A DNA stretch of 64,000 nucleotides from Cyclaneusma minus (taxonomy: Eukaryota; Ascomycota; Leotiomycetes; Marthamycetales; Marthamycetaceae): the NCBI GenBank assembly GCA_037179335.1, contig JAKZHN010000007.1:1517095-1581094 (forward strand), written 5' to 3'. Below the pieces are notes generated by a model, which did not search any database, was not told the DNA's origin, and worked only from the letters and a program-made list of their open reading frames with translations. Within the stretch, counting starts at the first letter, position 1. Every line of letters starts with the position of its first letter. A program made the position numbers and the translations under genes. Below, one piece after another: positions 1 to 11,590 of this stretch.

Positions 1-2418
1 AAGATGGGGGTTAGGGGGTGCATGGTCTTTTTTCGCTGCCAGACTTCCACTTGTTGGCTTACGGGCCTTATGAAATAAAGAAGATCCTCTTTTCACGTTT
101 ATTGCCCTTTGAATGCGACATGGTGAATTGAAAACAAAACGACCAATTACTTTCAAGCGTCGATTCGGTGCTCAGGGCAATGGTGTCGCTTTTGTTTGCG
201 CAGTTTGTTCTGGAGGCCTTTGACTGACTACGGCATCAAGATCTGTAATTTTGAGATGCTTCTGGATAAGCTGAGTCTTTGTGACCGTAGATCGCTCTTG
301 AATGGCCCACCTGTCGCCCTGTATATATGGCTCTCTGTGTAGCGGTACTGAAAGTCCATCGGCCTTGGCCTGCTCTAGCTTGCATGTGGACCGTCGAGGA
401 TAAACGACTTCAAAGGGTCCGAAAGCTCTCCCCGGTGGGTGAGTTCCCAAGCTGCACCGCTGTGCTTGGAAATATACTGGACAATGGATTGTTTTCTTCT
501 CTATTCCACCTGATGAGCTATAGGACAAACAAGCTCCTTGGTCTTTGTCTTGAGATGTAGGTGGTTGTTTTTATTTCTTCCTGCGTTGTTATGGCAGCTG
601 GATATTCGGGAACGAGGAGATTGTGAGATATCAGGGATATTGGAGATCTTCCGTCTTTCTTCGTGTCCCAGGAAATGTATTGAGATAATGGGAATTGATG
701 CTGGATTCCGGCACTCATAAGAGTTCTGTATTCAACGGTCAGCGTCAGAGAGTTCTTAAGAGTTGAGGACACGGAGGGGGCATTCTGCTGGTCTCATCGG
801 GTACACTGGTTTCAGCGGCTCGCAGAGCGATACATATTATGCTGCTGCGGAAAGACCGATTACAGTGAGTCCCGAGGGATCTCATGACCTCCGCCTTCAA
901 CGGCTGTCTCTGTCACGGCATAGTGGATTTCTAGTACTTTAGAAATTCCTCAGAGGATGCACAAAAATGCAGTTGTAGTGGCTTGGATAGGTGTTCTGCA
1001 TTGCCTTGGTGATCCAAGTCCTCTGCTTCGAGGTCTCCACCACCCTGTATGACACTGATGCAGCCCAAGTGTGCGAAACCCAGCTGAATGGCAATCTTGA
1101 CGAGTGGGTGACATTTGCGATGTACTGCAGGGCACAAACAATACCTGCCGTCATTTCCGCGCAGATAGGACCGCCAGGAAGTGCGACGTGAGGTGAGTGT
1201 AGAGAGGTCGGCGGCGACATAGACAGCGCTGTGCTGTAGAATGGGATGAACAAAGGTCCGTTTGACCAAGCTCGGAGGAGGCACTACTTCAATCAGCTTG
1301 ATACAATGGTTTCAGACTTTCAGGTCTTTAGACTGTTGAGGGCTCCAGGAGCTCGTGACCAGCTTCTTCAAAGCCACCTGGGTCTTGGTGACCGATGCAT
1401 CTTCACCTGGTCTCGATGTTCGGATTCAACATGGCGTTTTCTGCTCCCAGCTTCACCTTTTAGGCCCAGCGCGCGAAATGATTGAGCACAACTGCTTCGG
1501 ATGAGCCACAACATGAGATCGCTTGAGCCTCTTCACCGTGGCGTCTGTAAGTTTACCCCAGATTTCCAAATGGCGCTAGTAGGTACCCAGACATGCGGTC
1601 TGCGGGATGGGTTACACCAAGCCTCAGGGGGTCCAACGACATGCCAAGACTTTCGAACTTCATGGACTTGGAGAACTCGAGATAATTGACTGGGAAAAGG
1701 TTCTTAGCAACAAACTATTCAGGGGATTCTCAAGCTGGTGCTCACACGCGCTGCGGTTGTTTTCGAACGTTTTTTTAATGTGTTGTGGGGGAGTGGGAAG
1801 GGTCAAGCGTGGGTGACAGGCTCAAGGACGGATAGTAACACCCCAGCAAGCTCGACTCGAATGCCTTTCTTTGCCATGGCGGTGGGGATCCTAAAGAGCT
1901 TTCGTAATTTGTCAATATTGAGGCACAAGGAGTAGGAGGGAGGAGATATCAGAGGGAATAGTAGACCAAAACACTTGGGTCAGAGCTCCACATTGCTGTC
2001 GAGGCACAGAGGCCAGGAAGACCAGAGCAACCAGATAGAATAGATCAAAACATACCGATAGCTAAGATAAAATCAACAACTGCATGTAAACATCGCTTCC
2101 GCTACCGTGAGCAAGGCTGAAATCATCGAGGCTGTCTCTCTTGGGAACCGCTCCGCTAAAAATCTCCTGCCACACCCTCCCGCTGCGCACCCACCGCATC
2201 CTCCTCCCACATCTGCACACAACGCTGACCACAACAACTCTCGTCTTCTACTTTTGCAGACACAGCACCCCTGCACACGACCAGAACCAACACTCTGATC
2301 ATCCGCTTTCCTCCCGATTGCTGTTACCAGCTAAGTATAACCCGCCGAGCTCGTCCGGCTCATCAATTGCTTCGTACAATCCAGATACCTTCTGATATCG
2401 AGATTCAACGGGCTCACA
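1..2418. other. Gene-poor left flank, no supported gene
   Basis: I see no ORF with convincing codon structure or a recognisable family here. Several overlapping ORFs of 60-118 codons on both strands between 170 and 1,940 look like chance or degraded sequence. The minus strand of 930-1,480 could be an old coding remnant, since two frames stay open over about 300 bp, but stops interrupt it and no motif is recognisable. The last 300 bp are C-rich and probably hold the promoter and 5' leader of the F-box-like gene at 2,419. Confidence 0.5.
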
Positions 2419-5195
2419 ATGGTGTTCATGATACGTTTGCCGGTTCCACCTCACTTGAGGACGAATCGCAATCTCGCACAGCCCGCTGCAGCCATGGAGA
2501 GTGAGCAGTCCAATACCAAGATGTCGAAGCGCACTCTGGCAGAGCCCGAAGCAGCTATGGAGGACCAATACAATATGGGTCCTCGCAAGCGCGCAAAGCA
2601 TACTCACCCTGAGCCGACTCCAATCACCATTGAGGTTCAAGCTTCTAGTACCAAGGCCACAAAGGGCAAGAAGCGTAACTACGAAGAACCCACCCCAGCC
2701 ATCGATCAAGGTCAAGACGCCGCAATGCGTAAGACAAAGCGCGCCAAGCCGACTCCAACGATCATTGAGGCTCAAGCTTCCAGTACCAATGCCACAAAGG
2801 GCAAGAAGCGTAGCTACGAAGAACCCACCCCAACCATCGATCAAGGTCAAGACGCCGCAGTGCGTAAGACAAAGCGCGCCAAGCGCGACCACCAAGGTCA
2901 AGCTCATGATGATGATGATGATGATGATCACATGAGTGATGCGCCGGCCTCGTCCCCCAGCAAGCAAACATATCCCGTTGACCCGCTGTCCTTGCTCCCC
3001 ACTTCTCCAGACGATGATCAACCGGCTTCGCTCTCCACGCTTCCAGTTGAGGTAAGATTCCCATCCTCATCCCCGTCCACGCTTGCTTGTCGCGCTTGGT
3101 CAACTCTTCCCACCCCACGAGCCCGTCTTGTATGCTTGGCTGAGTGTTTGCTTGGTCGATGCCCTCAATTGGCTCTTCACCACATCACCCTGTCTGCAAA
3201 CCACTTGCGCTGCTTTGTTTGGTGCCTGCGCTTGCCTTTCACTGCTCTCTATCAACAATTTGCTCTTGCCGGCCTGCTGACAAAGTCATTCAAACAGATT
3301 ACTCAGAAGATTGCTGAGTTCCTCCCGAACAATAAAGATGTGGTCAACTTCATCCTCGTCAACAAGCCGATCTCCAGCAAGATCCGCGAGGACAACAGTT
3401 TCTGGCGCGTTCGCTTCCTCCAGGTGTTCGATGACACTTTCTCCGACTATGGAAAGACCGGATTGAGCGCTGCCCAACTTCAGGAGTACAAAGACAAGTT
3501 GGAGCAGAGGCTCAAGTCGCTGAAGACTCATACTGATTTCAGCCGTCTTGGTAGTGGTGGCCACCGTCGCGAGCAGAAGGCATTGGTACTTATGCTGCGT
3601 GACATGATCAAAGGTGAGCATTCTCTCATACCTTTGTTCCACGCCGCTTCCTGTCTCCTCTGGATTCCTTGCGAGGGGTCATTTGGTTTTCCCCTCTTTC
3701 ATAGCAGCTCTACTCACACAAGACAGAATCCAATGCGCAGAAAGGTGGCGACGCCCGCAACCACAAATTCTTTGAACAACTCGTCGGCAGGTGCGCCGAA
3801 GCGATCGATCCTTGCAGCCCCCGAAAGAACACCAAGGGCAAATCCAAGCTTGTCAAAGGGAAGGCGACGGGTACCAACCTCGTTGATCTTGGCCCCAGCC
3901 TCGATATTTTCAGGGCCAAGGTCATCCAGGAGCTGGCTGAAGCTCCCACGCAGACGCAGGGGCGCACCCGCGCCAGCAAGAAGAATGTCATCGACGATCG
4001 TAATATGAGCCACGATATGATCGACATTACCAGAGCCGTGCAGCTCTGCCTCGCCCACATTTCCTGGATGCCTGACCTCTGTGTCACTCCCTCTCCCCAC
4101 ATCGACGTTTCCCAACGACTGATGTATGTCGGCCTTGAAGACCAACTGTTCGACCAGATGTGCGCGGATAAGCCGGACCTCAACTGGTTCCTTCATGCAG
4201 TGAACTTTTGGCGTTTCCACATGAAGAACCAGGCCGAAGGTGGCCTCGGATGGTGCTATCCCGAGTTGCCGGGAACAAGCCTTCCCAGGGCTTGGCTGGG
4301 TAAGCTGAAGGAAGGCACTGAAGCCTTGGCTCCGCGCTGGAAGGGTGCCTCTGGTATGTCCCCAGTGCTCAAGATGTGTGTTGGTGCCATGTACTGATAG
4401 CAACCATAGCATACCTCCAGCGAAAAGATCTCCGGAAGCTTCGCGAAGGCCGCAGTGCGCACGGCGGGACCTACAATCCGCAGGATAGGAGTCTTGAGGA
4501 GGCAGATGAAGAGTCGGTCAGCTTTCCGGACATCTTCGAGCGAGATGGCGAGAATATTTTCGAGGTAAGCTTGCAGTCCTGCCTCGGTCCCTCACTCTTT
4601 CTTTGGCACCCATCTCCCGTCTCCTGTGTTCCACTACATCCCTCCCTAGACCATCTCAACTAACCACATGCTTGCTCCACAGGACATGACCTTCGACTTT
4701 TCTCCTAGCGTCGCCAAGCGCATGCCGTGGCTGGACGAATTCGAACACTATCTCGAGTCCGAACCTTCGGCTCAGAATTCCGCCGGCGAACCCCTTCAGT
4801 TCTCTGCAGTCGACGGTGAAGGCCAGACCTACGCAGGCCGTATTCATGCTCTACCTCCTCAGCAAGGCATCCCTGGTTTCCAGAGGTTTTCAATGATGCG
4901 TTACCACATGACTGCCGAGAACGACGAAGATCAACCCAACGCCGGAAACAACCCCAGTGCTGAGGGCTCTGAACTCGACACAGACACGATCTCCGAAGAA
5001 CCAATTGACATCGACAATATCGACTACGGTGATATGTGGGCATACGAGGGCATGATCATTCCCGGCGGCAACATTATCATGGGACGCTGGTGGAGCCCAG
5101 GCGACAATCTGAATGATGGTACCGCGTACAGTGGACCATTCTGTTACTGGCGAGTTAACGACGATGAGGCCATGCCGGTACCGGAGAAGAAATGA
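2419..5195 (+). CDS. F-box-like protein, five exons, unknown substrate
   Basis: Exons by hand: 2419-3051, 3298-3613, 3727-4353, 4410-4564 and 4683-5195, giving 747 residues with all joins GT..AG. The N-terminal 180 residues are basic and low-complexity, with a tandem duplication of about 45 residues (two copies of ASSTxATKGKKRxYEEPTP) and an aspartate run near residue 170. Residues from about 208 read LPVEITQKIAEFLP then VNFILVNKPISSKI, which fits the first helices of an F-box; the first intron falls exactly inside it (LPVE|ITQ). The rest is a long acidic and aromatic region ending in PVPEKK. F-box proteins are usually substrate adaptors of SCF ubiquitin ligases; that role is inferred from this short match only. 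The start is the first ATG of the open frame. An upstream non-coding exon cannot be excluded. Confidence 0.8.
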
Positions 5196-6459
5196 TTTGA
5201 GATGCCGCTCATCATACTCCGTATCATCCCTTAGCTTCCCATGGTCGGCTTTATCGACCGTGTGGATTTGTCTTTGTGGTTTGAAATATCGACACGCGGC
5301 CCACCATACTTTCTAACAGCCTTTGCTTTCCATGGCCGGCTGTAACGACTGGTGGATTTGTCTTTGGCAGCACTTCCTACCTATATCAGCCATAACAGCG
5401 GTGGACCATTGCAACGACTTGGTGCCCCGCAATATACTATACGTATACCTCACGAAGCCTGGCTGAACTTCTCTCTCTCGACACCACCTACCACCTATTA
5501 CATAATACGGATCGAATGGCATACTTGAAAAGCGGCGCATACGAAACGAACGAGCGTTCGATGGTCTCCATTTCGACCAACTTACCACACATGGACTGAC
5601 TGCAACATACACTTCCTTTTCCAGCGAATAAATGCCTCCCATCCACTTCAGCCGGCGGTACTGTCTCCCCATCCATTATGGGAGAAGTGTGGGGTGCTGG
5701 CTGAAGTGGGTGGGATGGTCTCGGTGCTGCACTGGTCGTGATTCGCGAATCGGTCCTGACAATGCGGTCCATCCGCAACACCTCTGGGCTCCGCCTCCCA
5801 ACCCATTCTGTTTCGAGTTGCTTTCTCCTATCTCTTCGATATACTGGCGCACTGCACTTCGGCGCTTCTCTTTGCGCTTCTCTTTGCGCTTCTCTCTTCG
5901 GCTTCGACTCTTCGGCGCTTTTCTACCACGGCGCTTTTCAACTTCGGCGCTTCTCTTTGCGCTTCTTCACGACTTCTCCTGCATCGGAGGAACAGTTGGG
6001 AATACCCTGGCGTTCATGGGCTCGGGCATTTCAACTTTAAAAAAAAAAAAAAACGAGGAACAGGCGGTGCTTTGGTGGGCTGGGCATTAGGATGGATCGT
6101 CTGTACCGAGGGGTTTGGGCAGCCGCTAGGTACACGGATGGATTGCTCTTCCTAACACTGTCAACCGAATTGAAGCCTCATTCCTTTAAATCAGTATATG
6201 TTGCTTGTGTGATGATTATGTGAATGCTTGAATGGAAGAAGAAGGCTGCTGACCTGAATAACTAAGTGGATTGTCATGTGCTTAGCGAATGGACGAGCAA
6301 CTGTTCCTTTCCACTAAATGGTCCTCATTCAAAAAGAAACCTGAGGCTGTGTAATCGTCCACAAACCTTCGAAGGGTCGACTGTATTTACTATTTATATA
6401 GTCTTTCTGGTGCTGCTGGAGCTGTAGAGGTCATCAGCAGCAGTTTATAGGAGTGCGAC
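5196..6459. other. Intergenic 3' flank with low-complexity tracts
   Basis: No supported gene. Within it, 5,857-5,966 is a degenerate minisatellite built on TTCGGCGCTTCTCTTTGCGC-like units, and 6,039-6,053 is a run of 15 A. The ORFs crossing 5,630-6,090 are products of this low-complexity sequence. Confidence 0.6.
5857..5966. repeat. Minisatellite, CTTCGGCGCTTCTCTTTGCG-type units
   Basis: Five or more imperfect copies of CTTCGGCGCTT / CTCTTTGCGCTT follow each other directly. It lies 3' of the F-box-like gene and has no coding continuity. Confidence 0.7.
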
Positions 6460-7625
6460 CATTCACACAAGATGCCATCGACAGCAGAGCCGTCCAGAAA
6501 CACCAGTACAACCCTCCTAGTCGATGCGAACCGGTGAGGGAAAGAAAGGGTTTACTTACCTCACTATCGGATGTGCTATTAGCAGTCTGCACATAGTACT
6601 GTGATCATTCACACAAAATGACATCGACAGCAGTTCCCTCCTAACGACACCAGAAACAGTGCTTTAGCCGTTCGGCGGTGTTCCCAAATCCAGCTTTAAA
6701 GCATTGAATTACCTATAAATAGTCCTTCTCCATCCCCTACTTCGAACCCTCATAGAATCCGAAATTTGGAAGTTCCATATGATGAATCGACTCTCCTAAA
6801 ACAGTCAGCCGCTGCTCAATCTTGTACGAGAACGGAGCAAGAAGAACCTCTTGAGTCTCCAAGGAGATCAGCTAAACAGAAGATACCGACTTCGACGAAC
6901 ACGCAGACAAACCGGAGACTTTTGCAAGACAGCAAGGGGTGCCATCGACAGCAGCTCTGTCGAACGACACCAGAACAATGCTTATTTTCAGCGGTGGTCT
7001 TCAAGCCAGCTTCAGGGCGGTACATTACCTATAAAAAGTCACTTTGGGCCCTCTACTTTGAACCTCATAGATCCAAACTGGCTTTCAAAGGTTCTATTGA
7101 GCGAGAAAGCTTTCCTAAGACAGCCCATCACCCAATTTTGTACGTGGAGGTGGCAGGCAAAACCCACGTGTCCTTTTTTTTTTAAAAAAAAAGAAACCAT
7201 TCGATCTCCAAGGAAATCAGATACACGGAAATAGTGGCTTTCGATTGAGTGATAGACATACCTGGGGCTTTTCAGCAGAATGCCATCGACGACAGCAGTT
7301 CCTTCGAACGACACCAGAACAATGCTTCCGGAGGTAGTGTGAAAGCCAGCTTCAGAGCTGTACATCATTATCATCATTATCATCATTATAAATAATCCTT
7401 GGGGATCCTCCATTTCGAATCTCATAAATCCTCACAACTGAAGTACGGGAGATTTGAGCTTCCTTCCCCAAGACAGCCAGCTCCTCAACCTTGCACAAGA
7501 ACGTGAAGGTCTCTTCCTGGGCCTCTTCGGTCTTGGAGGAAATCAAGTAGATGGAGAATATTGGCCTCGAGTGACGGACAGACAGACTGGGGACTTTGGC
7601 AAGGGATGTTGTCGACAGCAGTTCT
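6460..7625. repeat. Tandem array, ~330 bp units with TATA-like boxes and CGACAGCAG
   Basis: The motif ATCGACAGCAG or GTCGACAGCAG begins near 6,478, 6,624, 6,952 and 7,611, with a variant ATCGACGACAGCAG near 7,283. The last intervals are about 330 bp. About 50 bp after three of them comes AACGACACCAGAA, then AGCCAGCTT-like sequence, then CCTATAAATAGTCC (6,712), CCTATAAAAAGTC (7,028) or ATTATAAATAATCC (7,385), then a CCTC-rich stretch with CATAGA or CATAAA. No unit has a consistent ORF. The CGACAGCAG motif plus a TATAAATA box also characterises the large array at 51.5-63 kb, so the two are probably related (inference). After the array, 7,626-8,028 contains nothing I can identify. Confidence 0.7.
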
Positions 7626-8028
7626 GTCTAGAGAGGCTAGAACCAGACTTCGACCGCCCATGCTGCTGCTTTGCTGCTTTTGGTGGAGACTGTAGGCATG
7701 ATCAGCAGCAGTCTATGAGAGAGATACAGGCCCATACCACACCTGCCCTACTTGAATTGGACTGTAAAACAAGGGAAGTCCCACACCATCAAACCAAGTT
7801 CCAATGATTTTCAATTCAACTTGTAGTCACACACTATGCAACCACCAATCCCGTTCGCACATGAAAAGCAAAGGGGGGTTCAACTTTCAAGGAAATTTGT
7901 CTTTTCTCTGATGATGCAGTCCGCGGTTCAGAAGAGTGCCTACTGCTTTCCCGCAAAACGCCAACGCAAAAAGTATGTGCCTAGGAACCACTTGACCTCT
8001 ATCACGGGCCCATTCCCGCCTCTTCCCT

Positions 8029-9217
8029 CTAATCCTCAATCGTCTTGACATTCGTCCACTCGCCCCTCAAGTCCTCCTTCCACAACGTAACCTTGTTATC
8101 GCCGCCACTAACCGCCAGCACATTCCCGCTCAAGCTCCAGCTCACCCTCCACACCACAGCCTCGAAATTCAGCACCTTGCTGTTCCACTGTCCCGGGTTC
8201 GCTGGATCAGACGTCCAGATTCTGACGGTTTTGTCTTGGGAGGCGGATGCGATGTATGATTTCTGCAGCACGGTGGGCGACCAAGCCACATCACGCACCC
8301 AGTCCGTATGACCCGTCAACGGCTCCCTCTCCTGCTTATAGCTCTGACTCGCCTGATCCCACGCCCACAACTTCAGCAAATTATCGCTCCCACCCGTCAC
8401 AAACCTCCTCACACCCCCCTGGTTCGCACCCGCTCCACTGCTCACCAAGCTTCCCGGTGCAGTGCTAGGAGCCCAGGACACAGAATTGACACCAATACCG
8501 TGTGCGGCGAAAATCTTGTGGTCCATGGAATTGTCGGTAAATTCGAGAACGGAGACGTTGCCGTCGGACGAGGCGCAGGCGAGCAGACAGCCGGATTCGT
8601 GGGGGGCCCAGGAGACGATGTTGACGGAGGCCGTGTGCATGGCGAAGTCGAATACTTTGGACCATGCGGAGCCCTTTTCGCGCCAGATGAGCACTTTGCC
8701 GTCGTAGCCGGCGGAGGCGAGGATGGTGCCGAACTTCGGGTGGGCCCAGGAGACGCACCAGACCGCTCCTTCGTGGCTGTGGACATGGAGTTAGCGGATT
8801 TGGGATATGGGCTGAGGGGATAATGGCGGAGAAAGGGGGTGTATCTACCCCTTGAGGGTCTCGGTCAGGCGGTGGGTTTCACCCTCGACTTCGAAGATCT
8901 TGATTGTTCGGTCGGAGGAGCATGTTGCTAGCCGTCTGCCGTAGTAGTCGAGGACGGCGTCTGTCTGTAGATCGGAAGGTCAGCCGTAATTGCAATGGCG
9001 TATTGAAAAGCCTGGATGGCAGATGTCTTGTTGTATAGCAGCGAGTGTTCGCAGTCGAATTCGAGGCTCGAGTGGCAGTCGCATCGCAGGAGGTCGACTT
9101 ACTATCATGTCATCGTGACCAGAGTTCGAGATTACTTGCGTCTGTAAGGCATTAGTTGTTTTTCAAGCTTCAAGGAGGCCCTATAGCACAGCACTTGTTC
9201 AGGAATCAACTCACCAT
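8029..9217 (-). CDS. SEC13: SEC13, COPII coat / nuclear pore WD40 protein
   Basis: Coding exons on the minus strand are 9217-9215, 9141-9103, 8964-8849 and 8776-8029, totalling 301 residues, close to yeast Sec13 (297). The first coding exon holds only the ATG; the next reads TQVISNSGHDDMI, typical of the Sec13 N-terminus. A six-bladed beta-propeller follows, with visible WD-type pieces DRTIKIFEVEG, YDGKVLIWRE, DNLLKLWAWD, DKTVRIWTSD and DNKVTLWKED. Sec13 with Sec31 builds the outer COPII cage at ER exit sites and also sits in the nuclear pore Y-complex and the SEACAT/GATOR2 complex (family knowledge). Introns are 61-138 bp. One donor is GTAGAT, confirmed because the join restores KGHEGAVWCVSWAHP. 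The gene diverges from PEX20 across about 616 bp. Identification is firm. Confidence 0.97.
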
Positions 9218-9833
9218 GTTGACGGAAGCTCCTGTATTGTAGGTGAAGCTTGGGGGAGAGGCAGCTGGAGCACTGACGCAGGGTTCTGGATAGCTGGTCG
9301 TTATTTGTCCCTATCGGCAAGTTCCGACGGACGACTCTTGGCGCGTCACGTGTCAGGCCTCCGCAATCGTTTCTCCGCATCGTTCTCAGCTCCAGCTCCA
9401 GCTTCAGAGACCAGAGCTCAGCGGCATGAGTACATGTACGCTCAAGCCTTTCGTCTAGTTTTTTCCGCCTCAATTTGAAATTTCTGTTCAATTCAACTTC
9501 TCAATTCTCATTCCATGACCAAAATTGAAAGCGGGTACACTGATTACTTTTGCTCGGACTTTGGCCCAACAGCAGAGCAGGTGCGACCTCGGGATCACAC
9601 CCTCTTCGGTGCCGGTGACCAACAGCTTGTGACATCAAACAATTGAAGCACTCTCTTCAGAGTCTACAAATACCTGCTCTAAGGCCAAGGGCGCCGGTTT
9701 AAGTGCTCTACTTTTCCGGGTTTTTGGATAATCCGTCGACATCTTTGCCACCAGCCTTATGACCGCCTCGGCATCCCCATACACCACCACCTAAGTCGCG
9801 TTCTGAGCAACGCGTCGCCTGGCCCCCTTAAAT
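9218..9833. promoter_or_regulatory. Divergent intergenic region, SEC13 / PEX20
   Basis: This 616 bp stretch separates the start codons of SEC13 (leftward) and PEX20 (rightward), so it must hold both promoters and 5' leaders. It is not simple sequence. I see no TATAAA-type box close to either start codon. A CACGTG hexamer lies at about 9,346 (GCGTCACGTGTCAG). Confidence 0.5.
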
Positions 9834-10957
9834 ATGGCGGACCAGCTTTGCGGACCGTCTAATGCGCTGCAGAACTTCCAGAAGCATAGCGGCGCCGACA
9901 GGACCCTGCAGCAAGACCGTCTTGTCGCCAGACAATCTCCAGCCCAGGTACGGCCCTTAGCCCCTGAACTTGGGCCGCAGATATCTAACATACCTTCTAG
10001 GGATTCCGATCCAGTCCTGGTCCAAATACCGGCCTAGTAGACCGCGAATTCGAGGCCTTTCAGAATGGCCAATTCCCGCCTCAACTACAAGAACCTCCCG
10101 GATTTTATCCCCCAGAGATCTCCCATACGCAGCATATGCAACAACGCCATGGCTCCTCCGTCAATGGAGCTTGGGTTAACGATTTTAACCAGCTCGATCT
10201 AAACAGATCTGCATCCCTAGGACCGCAATATCCTATGTCTCTAAATGCGAAGCCACAACAGAATCACAATGGATGGCAGCATGACCAAGCTGGCCCTTCA
10301 TCTGCATCTAATTACGTGAATGCTGGAGGATCGGCGCAGATCTCCCATCGAATGCAAGCTTTTGCGCCTCAGATGGGCTTTCAATCAGGAGCACCACAAT
10401 TCCAAACCCCTATGCCGACCTACGCCGGCCAGCAAGCCGCAACCTCCACATTCTCCGACGAAGCTTTCGCACAAGCCTTCGATCTCGCCGCCCAATCCTC
10501 AGCCGAACCCCTCCAAGAATCTACAAACCAAGATCGACAAGGCGACACAGAACAAGAAATGCAAGGACTAGAAACCCAAGCCCCTACAGTAGCAGAGCAA
10601 TCCCTCTTCGCCGACGAAGTTGGCGGCATCCCCCACTCCGAACGTTTAGGCGCCGACTCCATCTATGACCCCCTGCACCCCGAGCGTGAAAACCGCGAAG
10701 CACACGACGATCCGGATGCGCTGGCACGCACGGCTGGCCAGCTGCTCGACACTGTGAGCGACAACACGAGCGAGAAGTTCCAGAACAGCCAGTTCCTCTC
10801 GCTGATGCGGCAGTTGCGTGACAAAGAGGTGCAAGTGCAGGGCGACAAGATCGTAGGCGCCACCGATTCTACTACTCAAGTTTCACCGCAGCAGGAGAAC
10901 GAGGCAGCGAAAACCGAAATGACCGAAGAAGAGAGGCGGAAGCAAATCGAGGTATGA
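9834..10957 (+). CDS. PEX20: Peroxin 20, PTS2 co-receptor for peroxisome import
   Basis: Exon 1 (9834-9947) encodes MADQLCGPSNALQNFQKHSG, the hallmark N-terminus of fungal Pex20 with the conserved cysteine (residue 6) that is monoubiquitinated for receptor recycling. Exon 2 starts at 10001 (GFRSSPGPNTGLVDREFEAFQ). The intron is 53 bp. A WxxxF motif (WVNDF), expected to bind Pex14/Pex13, lies in the middle. Residues near the end read FLSLMRQLRDKEVQVQGDK, the conserved C-terminal helix of the family. Pex20 works with Pex7 to deliver PTS2 cargo to peroxisomes (family knowledge). Read to its stop the protein is 356 residues, somewhat short. The last codons GAG|GTATGA also form a splice donor that joins in frame to a TND-like module at 11,049, so the true 3' end is uncertain. 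Identity is firm; the C-terminus is not. Confidence 0.93.
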
Positions 10958-11048
10958 AAAAAAGCCAAGCTACTTTTCCCTTACCTCGTATTCATTTTTT
11001 TTTCGTGTGAACTTTTTTCCCTTCCATGCCGACACTCCATACGTGTAG

Positions 11049-11426
11049 GCACAGAAAGAACACAAAGTCACGTATCTCTCTGCCAAGCTCAAAGTATGGC
11101 TAAGGCGGCGTGACATGTCCGTAGAGCCCCTAATCCCTAAGGTATCTCTATTACTCTCTATGGTCGAGGAATATGATGCAGCTGAAATAGACCATTCGAG
11201 CATGGCGTCGCTGCGTATGACTACGCTGCTGCAGGCAGCATTGATCATTGGCTTTTCTTCTACTTCGTATTTCTCGCACGATGAGAAGTATCCTCTGAGA
11301 GAGAGGATGGAGACGCTGCTTAGAAGCTGGACTGAGGCAAGGATCACTCAGCAGAAGCGAGGCCAGGGCTTGGGGGCTTGGGATTGGGGGGGGGGGGGGG
11401 AGGGGGCACATATCGATTCCCGATGA
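11049..11426 (+). CDS. TND-like module A, possible 3' exon of PEX20
   Basis: The open frame begins right after a TAG acceptor at 11,048 and reads AQKEHKVTYLSAKLKVWLRR, later LRERMETLLRSWTEA. The layout VTYLxxKLK, an acidic helix, a hydrophobic helix LRMTTLLQAALIIG and a final RMExLLRxW matches the better preserved module D at 12.8-13.1 kb. The family looks like the four- or five-helix TFIIS N-terminal (LW/TND) fold, whose last helix ends in a conserved LxxxW. The frame then runs into a run of 15 G (11,386-11,400) and stops at 11,426. It has no ATG of its own before the module (first Met is DMSVEP), which fits an exon or a decayed copy. Assignment to TND is by pattern only. Confidence 0.45.
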   Translation, partial: AQKEHKVTYLSAKLKVWLRRRDMSVEPLIPKVSLLLSMVEEYDAAEIDHSSMASLRMTTLLQAALIIGFSSTSYFSHDEKYPLRERMETLLRSWTEARITQQKRGQGLGAWDWGGGGEGAHIDSR

Positions 11427-11590
11427 TGCCGGGAAGCTAGAGCAAAGCCCTGCTTGAATAGGGGGTCGATTCACAACAGATGATGATTCTCAAATGATGT
11501 TCGAGTGTTTTCTCGTTTCTTTTTTCTTTTAAAGTGTTTTTCGTTTTGTTCTGCAGACCCCGGTAGTTGACTTTTTTTTTCTGCACACAG

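Noticed and set aside
2299..3021. 240-codon minus-strand ORF opposite the F-box-like gene
   Set aside because: It is the mirror of the low-complexity duplicated exon on the plus strand; its repeats come from that duplication.
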